Source: Paraburkholderia sp. FT54 (lineage in GTDB: Bacteria > Pseudomonadota > Gammaproteobacteria > Burkholderiales > Burkholderiaceae). From it: a stretch of DNA of 64,000 nt. Below the pieces are notes generated by a model. That model saw only the letters and a list, made by a program, of their open reading frames with translations. It was not told where the DNA came from and did not search any database. The position numbers were made by a program, and so were the translations under genes. Location of the stretch: assembly GCF_031585635.1 (NCBI RefSeq), contig NZ_CP134196.1, positions 1,178,001 through 1,242,000 on the forward strand. The letters run 5' to 3'. Position 1 is the stretch's first letter. The number at the start of each line of letters is the position of its first letter. Positions 16,827 through 25,702 of the stretch are shown in pieces.

Positions 16827-17381
16827 ATGCCCAACCGTCTGCCACCCTTTGACGCCAGCAACGCGACGCCCGACCAGAAAGCCGTGCTCGACGAAATCCT
16901 GTCGGGACCGCGCGGCAATCTGAACGGACCGTTTCTTGGCTGGATCCATAGCCCCGAACTCGCGCAGCACGCGCAGCGCCTCGGCGCATTTTGCCGCTAC
17001 AAGACGGGTTTGCCGCTGCGCCTGTCGGAACTGGCGATTCTGGTGACCGCGGCACGCTGGCGGGCGCAGGCGGAGTGGTACATCCACTATCCGATCGCGC
17101 TGCAAGCCGGCGTGTCCGAAGCGGACGCCGAGACGATTCGTCAGGGCAAACGCCCGGATTTCGCGGATGCCGACGACGCATTGATTCACGACTTCGCGAG
17201 CGAGCTGTACGACACAAAGCGCGTTTCGGACGCGATCCATGCGAAGGCGGTCGAGCGCTTCGGGCATCAGGTGGTGATCAACCTCGTGGGCCTGCTTGGC
17301 TACTACGCCCTGGTGGCGATGACGCTGAACGTGTTCGACATGCGCGCGGTGGGGCAGGAGAGTTTGCCGTTCGCTGAGTAG
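16827..17381 (+). CDS. Carboxymuconolactone decarboxylase (AhpD-like) family protein
   Basis: 184 residues of all-helical CMD fold. The core 'LSELAILVTAARWRAQAEWYIHYPIA' region (from about residue 67) fits the family, but the peroxidase CxxC pair of AhpD is absent, so it is unlikely to be a thiol peroxidase. Proteins of this subgroup accompany many catabolic operons without known reaction. It starts 39 bases after the aminotransferase and is probably the last gene of the RpiR-controlled operon. Confidence 0.88.
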   Translation: MPNRLPPFDASNATPDQKAVLDEILSGPRGNLNGPFLGWIHSPELAQHAQRLGAFCRYKTGLPLRLSELAILVTAARWRAQAEWYIHYPIALQAGVSEADAETIRQGKRPDFADADDALIHDFASELYDTKRVSDAIHAKAVERFGHQVVINLVGLLGYYALVAMTLNVFDMRAVGQESLPFAE

Positions 17382-17482
17382 CGGGCAGTGTGGCCGCGCC
17401 GTTGCGCAATTGCGCGGGCGCGCCGGTAGCGAACTTCGACACGGCCGGCCAGAACTGCATCGTCAGCCGCGCGGCTTGCGGC

Positions 17483-17791
17483 TTACTGGCCGCGATACGT
17501 CGAGAACAGACGTTGCTGCACCGACTCCCGCGCGCCGGCATCCGACGAACCCGCCTTCATTCCGCCGACATCCTGCGAACCCTGCGCGACGGCGGCCACT
17601 GCCGTACCGCTTTGCGGCACGGTCTTCGGATAGTTGGTGTCGTTCTGATCCAGAAGGCCTGCTTTTTGCGCGACAACCAGTTCAGCGCGCACCTGAGCGC
17701 GTGTCGCGGGACCGTTCGCCTGCTGAGCGAACGAAACAGCCGGCACGATGAGCGCCGATGCGATAACGACTGCGGAAATAAGTGATTTCAT
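17483..17791 (-). CDS. DUF4148 domain-containing secreted protein
   Basis: 102 residues with a signal peptide 'MKSLISAVVIASALIVPAVS' and cleavage after SFA. 'TRAQVRAELVVAQKAGLL' is the DUF4148 signature, a family abundant in Burkholderiaceae and of unknown function. The gene is convergent with the preceding CMD gene. Confidence 0.88.
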   Translation of the reverse strand: MKSLISAVVIASALIVPAVSFAQQANGPATRAQVRAELVVAQKAGLLDQNDTNYPKTVPQSGTAVAAVAQGSQDVGGMKAGSSDAGARESVQQRLFSTYRGQ

Positions 17792-18169
17792 GATGATCTC
17801 CAATATTCGATTGTTGATGAGACCGGTTGATTGCTCTGTGCCGATCCGTTGAAATGAGTTTATTTCTTACGGAGTCGGTGAAAAAGCGGCCTGCGGCGAA
17901 AAGATCGTTACCGTTATTGATATAGTTTTTGGGTTGGCTTCCGTTTTGATCGATTACCGGAATCGTCACGACGCTGGCACACGGAAGCGCCTATGATGAA
18001 GTTCGGTCCACGCCCGCGCCCGCAGCGCCGCGCGAGACGCCCCCAAAGGAAGTCTCTTGGGGAACTCGCGACCGATGCCGACACCGCAAATCACCCAGGG
18101 CGGGACCGTTGCGGTGGGCATCGGATTCGGTCGTACAGCGCGCGACGCAGGCACAAACAGGAGAGAGCG
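17792..18169. other. Intergenic between DUF4148 and OsmC genes
   Basis: Holds the divergent promoters; no supported gene or clear operator seen. A run of codons in frame with OsmC upstream of 18170 is arginine-rich and not conserved. Confidence 0.45.
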
Positions 18170-18595
18170 ATGAAGCGCAAGGCATCGGCAGTCTGGCAAG
18201 GTGGCCTGCAAGACGGCAAGGGCTCGATTTCCACCGACAGCGGCGTCCTCAAGGAGACCCAATACTCGTTTTCGACACGCTTCGCTGACGGCATCGGCAC
18301 GAATCCGGAAGAGCTGATTGCGGCTGCGCACGCGGGGTGTTTCTCGATGGCGCTGTCGGCGGAACTAGGCAAGGCCGGCATTACGCCCGAACGCATCGGC
18401 ACGACGGCCACCGTCACGCTCGATAAGGACGGCGGCGGTTTCACGATCACCGCGGTGCATCTCGACGTGGCCGTGAAAATCCCCGGCGGCGACAAAGCCG
18501 CCTTCGAGAAGGCGACCGCCGACGCCAAGGCCGGCTGCCCGGTGTCGAAAGTGTTGAACGCCACGATCACGATGGACGCGAAGCTCGAAACCTGA
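18170..18595 (+). CDS. OsmC family peroxiredoxin
   Basis: 141 residues, standard for OsmC, which reduces organic hydroperoxides using two thiols. Cys57 ('AAAHAGCFSMAL') and Cys123 ('AGCPVSKVLN') are the peroxidatic and resolving residues, and 'GTNPEELIAAA' is the signature before the first cysteine. A GAGAGAG site precedes ATG 18170. A terminator follows directly, so it is monocistronic. Confidence 0.94.
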   Translation: MKRKASAVWQGGLQDGKGSISTDSGVLKETQYSFSTRFADGIGTNPEELIAAAHAGCFSMALSAELGKAGITPERIGTTATVTLDKDGGGFTITAVHLDVAVKIPGGDKAAFEKATADAKAGCPVSKVLNATITMDAKLET

Positions 18596-18628
18596 GTCGC
18601 GCTTTTCTCGGCGATTCGCAAGAAATGA

Positions 18629-18665
18629 AGCCGGCGCACGGGTCAAGCCCGGCGCCGGCTTTTTG
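18629..18665 (+). terminator. Rho-independent terminator after the OsmC gene
   Basis: AGCCGGCGC and GCGCCGGCT form a nine-base-pair stem, extended by inner CGGG/CCCG pairing, followed by TTTTT. Confidence 0.85.
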
Positions 18666-18776
18666 TTGACCGACCCTGGAGACGCCCGTACCGTTGCCGC
18701 CGCGCCTTCTTGCAGCGTGACGAAACCGGCCCCGCGCGAAGACGAGCCGACTCCTTTCGGCTCGGTCCTGCAAGGC

Positions 18777-19892
18777 TCATCGAAGCGTTGTCCCCTCGGC
18801 CCGCTGGACGGTGTGAATCGCGGCGGGCGTCCCTTTGACGCGGCTCTTCACGAGCTTGTCGAGGTCGAAAGTGGACGTCTTGCCGACGTTCGGCAAGCAA
18901 TCGCGCACCCATCTATCCGCCGTGGCATGGCCCGCGTGCCGCAAGGCGCGGAAAAACTCGATGGAGGGCGTGTTCTTCGATGCGGCGCCGATCTCGTCCA
19001 TGAAGCGATCGGCGCGAATCACGTGAAAGCGTTTGGGCGTGTACGGCTTGCCCTTGTGAACGAGGCCAGGGTTTTCAGCGGCGAGTTCGTTGATCAACTG
19101 GATCTGACGGACTTCCGTGACCCACGACGCGCCGAAGCTGACTTCGTTGATCCGGTTGTTGATCTCACTGGGGCGTTCAGGCGGCCCATGTTTCGTACAC
19201 AGCGGATCGATGAGCACGCTCAGAATGTCGTCGACCCACTCGACGAGCGGCGCGAGCGCTGGATTGGCCATGTAGCCGCCGTCCCAATAGAATTCGCCGC
19301 CGATTTCCACCGCCTCGAACAGAGTGGGAAAGCATGCGGAGGCCATCAACGCCTTCGCCGAAATTTCGCCGGGTTCGAAGATACGCAATGCGGTCAGGTT
19401 GACGTTGGTCGCCGCCACGTAGAGCTTGGGCACGGCATCGCTTAGCTGATTGACGACCGCGAAGTCCGGAATCACGGTTTCCATGATGGAGCCAAGGGAA
19501 TTGGTCAGCCATGGCATCGCGTACGGAGAGGCGAACGGCTGGAGCATGCTTTGCGCGAGTATCGCGGGATTGAGATCTACGTTCCAGCGCCCGGGCGACT
19601 TCAGCATGTTCGCGGGGAAGTTGTAGAACGGCTGCCACTTCGAACTGGCGCCGACCAGCGTCCACAGTTGTTCGAGCGCTCGTTTGGCGTCGGTCGGACT
19701 TCTGCTCAGCCCGTATGCGCATGCCGCGGCATTGAGCGCTCCGCCGCTCGCGCCGCTGAGCGCGCGAATCGACAAGTTCCCTTGCTCGACTTCGTCCAGC
19801 AGGCGGTCGAGTACGCCCCACGCGAATGCAGCGTGCGCGCCGCCGCCCTGGAGGGCTAGACCGATCGTGGGAATGTCTTTTGTCGTTGCCAT
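18777..19892 (-). CDS. Patatin-like phospholipase family protein
   Basis: 371 residues. 'GLALQGGGAHAAFAWGVLD' (11-29) is the oxyanion-hole glycine loop, Ser49 lies in 'LSGASGGALNA' and the dyad aspartate in 'EFYWDGGYMANPAL'. The enzyme should hydrolyse acyl esters of lipids. No signal peptide or membrane helix is evident. This subgroup often occurs in Proteobacteria beside beta-hydroxybutyrate genes, but none is next to it here. It is convergent with OsmC across the terminator. Confidence 0.92.
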   Translation of the reverse strand: MATTKDIPTIGLALQGGGAHAAFAWGVLDRLLDEVEQGNLSIRALSGASGGALNAAACAYGLSRSPTDAKRALEQLWTLVGASSKWQPFYNFPANMLKSPGRWNVDLNPAILAQSMLQPFASPYAMPWLTNSLGSIMETVIPDFAVVNQLSDAVPKLYVAATNVNLTALRIFEPGEISAKALMASACFPTLFEAVEIGGEFYWDGGYMANPALAPLVEWVDDILSVLIDPLCTKHGPPERPSEINNRINEVSFGASWVTEVRQIQLINELAAENPGLVHKGKPYTPKRFHVIRADRFMDEIGAASKNTPSIEFFRALRHAGHATADRWVRDCLPNVGKTSTFDLDKLVKSRVKGTPAAIHTVQRAEGTTLR

Positions 19893-20291
19893 CCTGACCT
19901 CCGTTGTGCGGTCGCTCAGCCGTCGTCGAACTCATAGAGAAAACGAAAGTGCCGGCGCGGTTTTAACCGTTGTACTGCACTGCACGAATTTCTGCCATGC
20001 CGCCGGTGCTCCATGCGTGCGTGCCTTGTGTGGATACAGTAAGTTGGCGGTCTCGTTGCGAGTTCTGTCAATGTGGTCGCTTCTCTGGCGAACTTCGCGC
20101 CTAGTCGTAGGACGACACCATGGTGTCCATGGCAAGGTGAACTAGACCTTGCCGTCGATGGCACTTCCATCGCGCTGCGCAATTCGGCGCCAATAAACCG
20201 AGTTCGTGTCTGCAAGAGAGCTGGATCACCCTTCCGTTAAGTGGCGCCAGCCGGATAGCTAGCGTTCTCTCGGAACCGCCCAAAGGCATCG
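19893..20291. other. Intergenic, no supported gene
   Basis: Lies between the patatin start and the integrase remnant. No coding frame or convincing att-like repeat was seen. Confidence 0.45.
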
Positions 20292-21050
20292 TTATTCGTT
20301 AGCTAGCGGAAAACTCCCTTCGACAAACGCCCGCGCCTCGGCCTGTCCCGTGCGCGCGTAGGCGGCCGTCGTTTGCACCGACGCGTGCCCCAGCAGCGCC
20401 TGCGCGACAGGCAACGGGACGCCGTGGTCGACCACCAGGGTGCGCGCATAGCCGTGACGCAGCCAGTGCGTGGAGGCTGCTTCCAGGGCCGCGCGCATGG
20501 CCGTGTCCTCCACCGGCAGGCGGGTCGCAGCCAGTGCAAACACCGCTCGGACCTCATCGTAGAGTCCACTTGGGCCCAGCGCCCGGCCGCGCTCGCTATG
20601 GATCAGCGGCAGGCGTTCGCCCGGCGCAGGATCGGCTGGCAGTCCGACGGCACGGCGGTACGCCCGCAGCGCCGGCATACAGGCGCTCGGCAGCGGGATC
20701 GCGCGGCGCCGGTTGCCCTTGCCCATCACGTTGAGGGTCCACTGGTGGGCTGCATCGACTTCAACATGTGGCAGCGCCAGTGCCTCATTCCAGACCAGTT
20801 CGGCGAGCCGCACGCCGGCGAAGCGGTAGAGCGCCCGTACGGCGAGTGCGACGCGCGTTCGTGCAGGAACAGTTTGACCGCCTGCGCGTCGTCGGCCACC
20901 CCCAGCGTGTTGGTGAGCGGCACCGGATTCGCGAAGCGTCCGGCACGCGCGAGCCACGCCGGCTCCACCCCGGCGGGCAGCGGCGCGAGGTCCGGGCGGG
21001 CGGACCCGGCGCGCGCGGTGAGTGCGCCGTTCTGCCCTTCATCCGGTGCC
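20292..21050 (-). pseudogene. Tyrosine recombinase/integrase with deleted core-binding domain
   Basis: The catalytic domain is complete at 20292-20870: Arg in 'RFAGVRLAEL', Lys in 'VMGKGNRRRAIPLP', His-Arg in 'STHWLRHGYART', His in 'ALLGHASVQT' and the nucleophile Tyr in 'TTAAYARTG'. An N-terminal piece ('NTLGVADDAQAVKLFLHERA') lies at about 20840-21030 in another frame. The two meet inside one sequence at about 20837-20870 with no room for the roughly 100-residue SAM-like core-binding domain. The gene has thus lost an internal block and shifted frame. Confidence 0.75.
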
Positions 21051-21059
21051 GCAGGACGG

Positions 21060-21512
21060 AAGCGCCGGCGGTGCTGTCGCAGGGTACGCTCGAGTACCGT
21101 CGACGCGGGTCGCCAGTTGCGACTGCAGTTCAGTGCTGGCTGATTCCAGCAGACGTGTTCGCTCCTGCAGAGCGCGGCTTTCGAGTCGCCGCTCCACCAG
21201 TTCCTCATCGCGCGCGGCCAACTGGGCACGCAGGTCGGCGAGTTCGGTGCGGAGCATTTCGATGCGGAGTTCCGCTTCTTGACGCGCGGTGTCGGCCGCT
21301 TCCCGGCTGCGTTCCGCTTCCTGCCGCAGCCGCATCACGCCGGCGAGCTGCGTCGCGACGGCGACCTCCCACAAGGCTCGCATCTGCCCCGCGATCTCCG
21401 GCGGCACGTCGGGGACCGCGAAGCCGGCCAGTCCGGCCTGCACGATCTCCGTCTCGATCGCATTCAGATGTCGCGACAGGGTGGCGCCAGCACGCCGACC
21501 GTCTGCTCAATC
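21060..21512 (-). pseudogene. KfrA-like coiled-coil DNA-binding protein remnant
   Basis: The minus-strand frame encodes 'ATLSRHLNAIETEIVQAG', then 'AVPDVPPEIAGQMRALWEVA', then a long alpha-helical heptad-rich region ('AADTARQEAELRIEMLRTEL', 'DLRAQLAARDEELVERRLES'). This is like plasmid KfrA-type proteins often found beside integrases of this kind. The frame shifts near 21100, where 'LERTLRQHRRR' continues in another frame. The N-terminal HTH part is missing. Confidence 0.55.
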
Positions 21513-21798
21513 TTGCCAGGGGTAGAGGCTTCAGTTCACGATTCTGATCAACTCTATGAGCTCGCGCGGGGAATCCCTTTTTCAGGGAGAACTGGCAAGC
21601 GACGTAGAAACCGCGGGAATGAAAGTCGCTTCGCTGGCCAAAGCCGATGTTAGCTCATTGGTGTTGAGTGGCCGCGTACGCATTCAGCGAACGCGAACTT
21701 TCGACCCACGACGGTCCTTCGGCTCCCCATTTGAGAACGGTCGAATCGCCGCCCTTTGCGGACGTTCGCAAGCACAATATTGAAGCGGGGCGGCAAGT

Positions 21799-22287
21799 TC
21801 AAATTACATCTTGTTCGAATTTACCAAAGGCGGCTCGCTCAAGCGGCTCCCATTTGAAGGCCTGCCCAACCGTGATTTGCGCCCCCTTCGAGAAGGACGA
21901 CCGAAACAAGGCGTGTCCCTCCAATACGCAGTCGTCTGCAAGCTGTCTGAGCGGGTCCATGTACCCGAACCGGTGCACGTTCCATTCCACGTGGTCGCGG
22001 GAAAAATCTGTCTTGTGCAGCGCGCAGAGATGTGCGAGCAATAACCGGTGATAGCCGAACTCGACATGCGCAAAGATTAGGCCGCTCGCTTTGTGGTAGA
22101 GAAAATCGCCGGTCGCCCCCGAACGCACATCGTCTAGTGCGTCCGCAAGCTGCTCCGCATAATCGAAGCGGATATGGCGCCAGAGATAGCGCTGAAGCCC
22201 CTTCTCTACGGCCGGCTGCGGCCTCTCCGTGAAAACCGACAAAAGCAAATGCATAAGCTGGGGGATGTCACCCATCAGGTATCGCAT
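21799..22287 (-). CDS. Hypothetical protein, 162 residues
   Basis: Not recognised. The sequence is balanced and protein-like, with many aromatic and histidine residues ('YHKASGLIFAHVEFGYHRLL', 'DHVEWNVHRFGYMDPL'). No signal peptide or membrane helix. AAGGA lies six bases before ATG 22287. A striking 20-base inverted repeat sits 36-55 bases upstream, suggesting specific control. It lies inside the mobile-element scar, so it may be cargo. Confidence 0.6.
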   Translation of the reverse strand: MRYLMGDIPQLMHLLLSVFTERPQPAVEKGLQRYLWRHIRFDYAEQLADALDDVRSGATGDFLYHKASGLIFAHVEFGYHRLLLAHLCALHKTDFSRDHVEWNVHRFGYMDPLRQLADDCVLEGHALFRSSFSKGAQITVGQAFKWEPLERAAFGKFEQDVI

Positions 22288-22322
22288 ACGCCATCCTTGA
22301 GGTGGGATTCGCCGAGGCGTTA

Positions 22323-22342
22323 GTCTAACTACCTAGTTAGAC
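22323..22342. promoter_or_regulatory. 20-bp inverted repeat upstream of the 162-residue protein
   Basis: GTCTAACTACCTAGTTAGAC has perfect nine-base arms around CC. Size and form match operators of TetR-like dimers. No candidate regulator gene is adjacent. Confidence 0.5.
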
Positions 22343-22877
22343 AATTGCCTTTCGAAGCGCACCAAGTTTCCTGGCGAACCGATTCAGCGTCGTCAGCGAT
22401 TCCAACATCGGACGGTCGAGGGGTATTCGTGGATTCGCTGAGGCTGGCCCGCACTCGGCCCGATGATGGCCGACTCAGTTCGACCCACAACTGCCGCTCG
22501 AACCGACGTTGCGGCAACGTCGGATCTCAAAGGATAAAGAGGCATTTGTGCGGGATGCACGTCGGCGGTTTGTCAGCCTCGCTTAAGCCTAATTTCAGAA
22601 TAAAGTATCAGAATAGGGCCAAAGTCTAATGGCCTTCCTTCCAATTGAAGCGCTATCAATATTGACGTCAGCAGAGTGAGGTTGCCGCCCCATGCCAAGG
22701 GGCATGCTGATTGGCAAGCCAAATACCGATACTCCGACAGGCGCTTGGGCACCTTACGTTGATTATTGACGTGCCCGAGTACGAGCGTTGGGCGCAGAAA
22801 TTGTCTCTTCCATTTCTTCTGCGGTAGCTAACCGCTATATGTCGCCCGTGCAGGCGGGCGCAACGGAGGGTGAGACG
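22343..22877. other. Intergenic, no supported gene
   Basis: A plus-strand frame of about 94 codons from 22345 has no family features and begins inside the operator region; I do not call it. The DUF3313 promoter should lie near the end. Confidence 0.4.
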
Positions 22878-23564
22878 ATGTTGAAGAACATATGTCCTCT
22901 GCTGGCGACGATGGCATTGGTCGCCTGTGCTGTCACAAACGAGCAACCGCTTTCGGATGTCGAAAAGGCATCGAAAACGGGGTTTCTGACCAATTATTCC
23001 CTGCTGCACCCGGGCAAGGAAGGCGAGGCGCGGCTTCGCTACGTCAATCCGAATGTAAGCTGGAATTCCTACACGGGAGTCTTCCTCGAGCCTGTGGTGT
23101 TCATCAACGATTCCGCCAAACCTGTCGACGCGAGGGAGCAGCAGATATTGACGAGCTATTTCTACACCAAGTTGAAAACTAGCCTGTCGAGCGTGCTGCC
23201 GATTGTCGAACTGCAGGGCCAACACGTTTTGGTCGTCCGCGCCGCACTGACCAACGTTACGAGCGGGACGCCGGGATTGCGCACGATCTCGGTGATCATC
23301 CCGCAGGCCCGGTTGCTCAATATGGTGCAGAGCCTCGGGACGGACACCTATGCCTTCGCCGGTTCGGCACAGGGCGAGGGCGAGATCACGGACGGTCAGA
23401 CCGGACAGGTTCTCGCCGAAGCGGTGGACGGCCGTGCCGGCGGAATGAGCCTCGAGAATGCGGGTGCCGGAAAATGGGGCGACGCAGACCATGTGATGGA
23501 TTATTGGGCGGACACGACGGCCAAGCGCATAAAACAATTTAGGTCAGGCGCGCCGGCCCAGTAA
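22878..23564 (+). CDS. DUF3313 family lipoprotein
   Basis: 228 residues. The N-terminus 'MLKNICPLLATMALVACAV' carries a lipobox (LVAC), so it should be a lipidated envelope protein. The remaining sequence ('GFLTNYSLLHPGKEGEARLR', 'YTGVFLEPVVF', 'YFYTKLKTSLSSVLPIV') matches DUF3313, whose role is unknown. The start at ATG 22878 places the signal peptide correctly and follows a purine-rich GGAGGGTGAG site. Confidence 0.85.
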   Translation: MLKNICPLLATMALVACAVTNEQPLSDVEKASKTGFLTNYSLLHPGKEGEARLRYVNPNVSWNSYTGVFLEPVVFINDSAKPVDAREQQILTSYFYTKLKTSLSSVLPIVELQGQHVLVVRAALTNVTSGTPGLRTISVIIPQARLLNMVQSLGTDTYAFAGSAQGEGEITDGQTGQVLAEAVDGRAGGMSLENAGAGKWGDADHVMDYWADTTAKRIKQFRSGAPAQ

Positions 23565-24003
23565 TGCGCCAATATTGACCGAGTGCCGCTCTCTGAACAC
23601 ATGTCGTCGAGTGCGGGACTGAGACAGGATGTCCAGAAGCCTCAATCCCTACCGCGCGCCGCACGGGCACGCCGGCACACCATCTAACCTCTCGGGAAAG
23701 AGGCGGTCAGCGATTTCTTCAACAGCATCCCTTGGGATGCCGCCGTCGGAATAGGCCTAGTCCGAGCGGCAGCATTGGGTTGCGGCTTCAACCGGTCGAT
23801 GCAACGGCTTGCTGAAACTACGGATTCGCGCTCGCAGCGCAACCGGGCGGGTCGCAGGGGCGGCCAACTACTAACACGAGCTCGCGGCTCATCGTGTAAC
23901 AACGGCCTGCCCACCCGAAGTGCTCCCCAGTGCCCCTTGTTCCGGATGGTCACACCATACGCCTGAACCGCCCGGTGCGGGACCGTGAGGCACCGGCTAT
24001 ATC
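23565..24003. other. Intergenic mobile-element debris
   Basis: No intact gene. The end (about 23965-23995) contains GAACCGCCCGGTGCGG, which resembles the start of domain V of class C-like group II introns, but the matching 3' strand is missing. It abuts the IS256 remnant at about 24000. Confidence 0.35.
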
Positions 24004-24222
24004 ATGCCGGTTACCAATGCCATTGAGAGTCTGAACATGCAACTGCGCAAGATCATCAAGACCCGCGGACACTTTGCCAGTGACGAGGCGGCTATCAAGC
24101 TGCTCTGGCTGGCTCTGCGCAACGTGCTGGCAAAGTCCGTACGGGCTACCTTCGACTGGAAATCAGCCATGAACCAGTATGCCATCCTGTTTGGTGAGCG
24201 CTTCACCAACGCACGCGGGTAA
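24004..24222 (+). mobile_element. C-terminal fragment of an IS256-family transposase
   Basis: 72 codons reading 'VTNAIESLNMQLRKIIKTRG', 'AIKLLWLALRNVLAKSV' and 'MNQYAILFGERF' up to the natural stop. This is the conserved C-terminus of Mutator/IS256 transposases including the final catalytic Glu ('NAIES'). The N-terminal three quarters are absent. Confidence 0.9.
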
Positions 24223-24260
24223 ATCCGCTAGCCGCCTCGCACACAAAAATGCGGACAGGT

Positions 24261-24567
24261 TCAACCCAACTGCGTCGTCCCATCGTCAGAATAGTCGCCA
24301 GTATCTGCAACGAGAAGGCTAACGATCGTTTTGCCCGGCTTCCCACAATCCCCCGGCAGGCAGAGCCGAATCCGCGCGAACAGTTCGGGACAATCTCTTG
24401 ACCGGTCCAGCACCTGCTCGTACACGGGCATCAGTGTGATGCCGTGACGGGTGACGGCAAAAACCGCACCCATTGCACAACGCCTTGTACGCGATACCTT
24501 TCAGTGTGAATCTTGAGTTATCGTCCGGCGTCTCAAGCGCGATCGCAAGAGCCCTGACGTCAGCCAC
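24261..24567 (-). CDS. Hypothetical protein encoded in two overlapping frames
   Basis: Translation should start at GTG 24567, which has an excellent GAGGAGA site and overlaps the end of the upstream gene. That frame reads 'ADVRALAIALETPDDNS', 'RFTLKGIAYKALCN' and then loses protein character at about 24475. From ATG 24473 a second frame continues with 'GAVFAVTRHGITLMPVYEQV' and 'GKTIVSLLVADTGDYSDDG' to 24261. Either the gene has a one-base frameshift or the second part is made by reinitiation (AAGG lies eight bases before ATG 24473). Function unknown. Confidence 0.5.
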
Positions 24568-24839
24568 GGCGCGTCTCCTCGATTGATTTCATTGACGCAT
24601 CGCGGGCGGCCGTCATAAGCAGCGTCGGGTTGCAGCAGCGGCCCGTCAAACGCGACGGTCAGAATCTGCTGCGCGGCGTCGTTGTAAGGCAGGCCAGCAT
24701 GTTTTTCGTAAGGCGCGCGTTCCCAGCCATCGCCCCATTGCTCATTGACTGGCAAACGCGTGACATAAGCCCACGGCGCCCATACAAAGCAAAGCCCGTA
24801 AGCGTGGCGAATGCCTTCCAGATCAGTCGTAAGGCCCAT
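24501..24839 (-). CDS. Hypothetical protein, 112 residues
   Basis: Not recognised. 'GLCFVWAPWAYVTRLPVNEQ' and 'DAAQQILTVAFDGPLLQPD' look like a soluble protein. ATG 24839 follows the stop of the upstream 135-residue gene by four bases with AAGGGG before it, and its end overlaps the next gene. The three genes are therefore one translationally coupled cassette. Confidence 0.6.
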   Translation of the reverse strand: MGLTTDLEGIRHAYGLCFVWAPWAYVTRLPVNEQWGDGWERAPYEKHAGLPYNDAAQQILTVAFDGPLLQPDAAYDGRPRCVNEINRGDAPWLTSGLLRSRLRRRTITQDSH

Positions 24840-24843
24840 GGCG

Positions 24844-25251
24844 CTAGCCCCTTGAGATGCCGGTCAGGTCAGCGCTTGCCCCGTCGTGGCCGGTTGCAAA
24901 GAGGCCGTGTTCCGGTTCGATCTGCTCGGTGTCGATACATTGCACATGCCAGTGGCCTGACACCATGTCGCGGCCGCGTATCATGCACCATTGCACGCGC
25001 CCGGTCTGACCTTCGAACGGCCCATCACCGTCGTTCAGATCAAGCCCTTCGAGTACGCATACCGGCGCCGAACCGTCCGCACCATACGCGAGGGTGTTGC
25101 CGCAGTCCACGTGCAATGCGCCCCATTCCGGCAGGTCTAAACCGAAATGACCTTCGCGGGACCACTGTCGTGTGTCCTTGTCGAGCCACAGGATTGCAAA
25201 TGCCATTGGATGAACACGATCGAACGTGTCGAGGTGGACTGTGAGGCGCAT
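24844..25251 (-). CDS. Hypothetical protein, 135 residues
   Basis: Not recognised. It is acidic and rich in Trp, Asp and Gly ('MAFAILWLDKDTRQWSREG', 'GALHVDCGNTLAYGADGSAP'). No signal peptide. GGAG precedes ATG 25251. It is the first of three coupled genes between the mobile-element scar and the cytochrome gene. Confidence 0.62.
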   Translation of the reverse strand: MRLTVHLDTFDRVHPMAFAILWLDKDTRQWSREGHFGLDLPEWGALHVDCGNTLAYGADGSAPVCVLEGLDLNDGDGPFEGQTGRVQWCMIRGRDMVSGHWHVQCIDTEQIEPEHGLFATGHDGASADLTGISRG

Positions 25252-25311
25252 GTGAATCTCCAGAACGGACGGTGTTAATCAGGAACGAAAGGTGGGTCTG
25301 CCGGGACGATG

Positions 25312-25647
25312 TCACTGACTCAATACCCACTGCGCCAATGTGTGTGCGTCATCCACGGACAACGGGGCGCCGCGGTCGGCTGGTAATGGCATCGCCATGT
25401 CGCCCCAATGGGCCTTTCCACCCAGCCGCAGTTTGTGCTCGAGCATGAACTGCGCATCCGGCACATTGCGATAGCGCTCGGCAATTTGCTGGAACGACGG
25501 CGCCAGAAACGGTGCATCGCGGGTATGGCAAAACATGCAGTGTTGCTGATCGACTAGCGCGGTCGGCTCGGTCTCGGCTTGTGCGGGAGATCCAGTCAGT
25601 ACAACCATGGCACCTGCCGCGAGACCTATTCGGATTAGGGTGTTCAC
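25312..25647 (-). CDS. Periplasmic monohaem cytochrome c
   Basis: 111 residues from GTG 25647 (AAGGAA six bases upstream). The signal peptide ends at 'VVLTGSPAQA'. Cys37-x2-Cys40-His41 ('CMFCH') binds haem c, and a Met in 'WGDMAMPLP' (84 or 86) is the likely sixth ligand, as in cytochrome c551-type electron carriers. An FNR-type box lies 56-69 bases upstream, fitting induction at low oxygen. Confidence 0.88.
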   Translation of the reverse strand: MNTLIRIGLAAGAMVVLTGSPAQAETEPTALVDQQHCMFCHTRDAPFLAPSFQQIAERYRNVPDAQFMLEHKLRLGGKAHWGDMAMPLPADRGAPLSVDDAHTLAQWVLSQ

Positions 25648-25702
25648 CGCACGTTCCTTTCCGGGGGATAAATTCAGTGTAGACGCTACGACTCGAATGC
25701 CA

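Noticed and set aside
20114..20127. Perfect palindrome GACACCATGGTGTC
   Set aside because: A 14-base palindrome is expected a few times by chance in 64 kb, and it precedes no suitable gene.
22345..22629. 94-codon plus-strand frame
   Set aside because: Begins in the operator region, low-complexity composition, no family.
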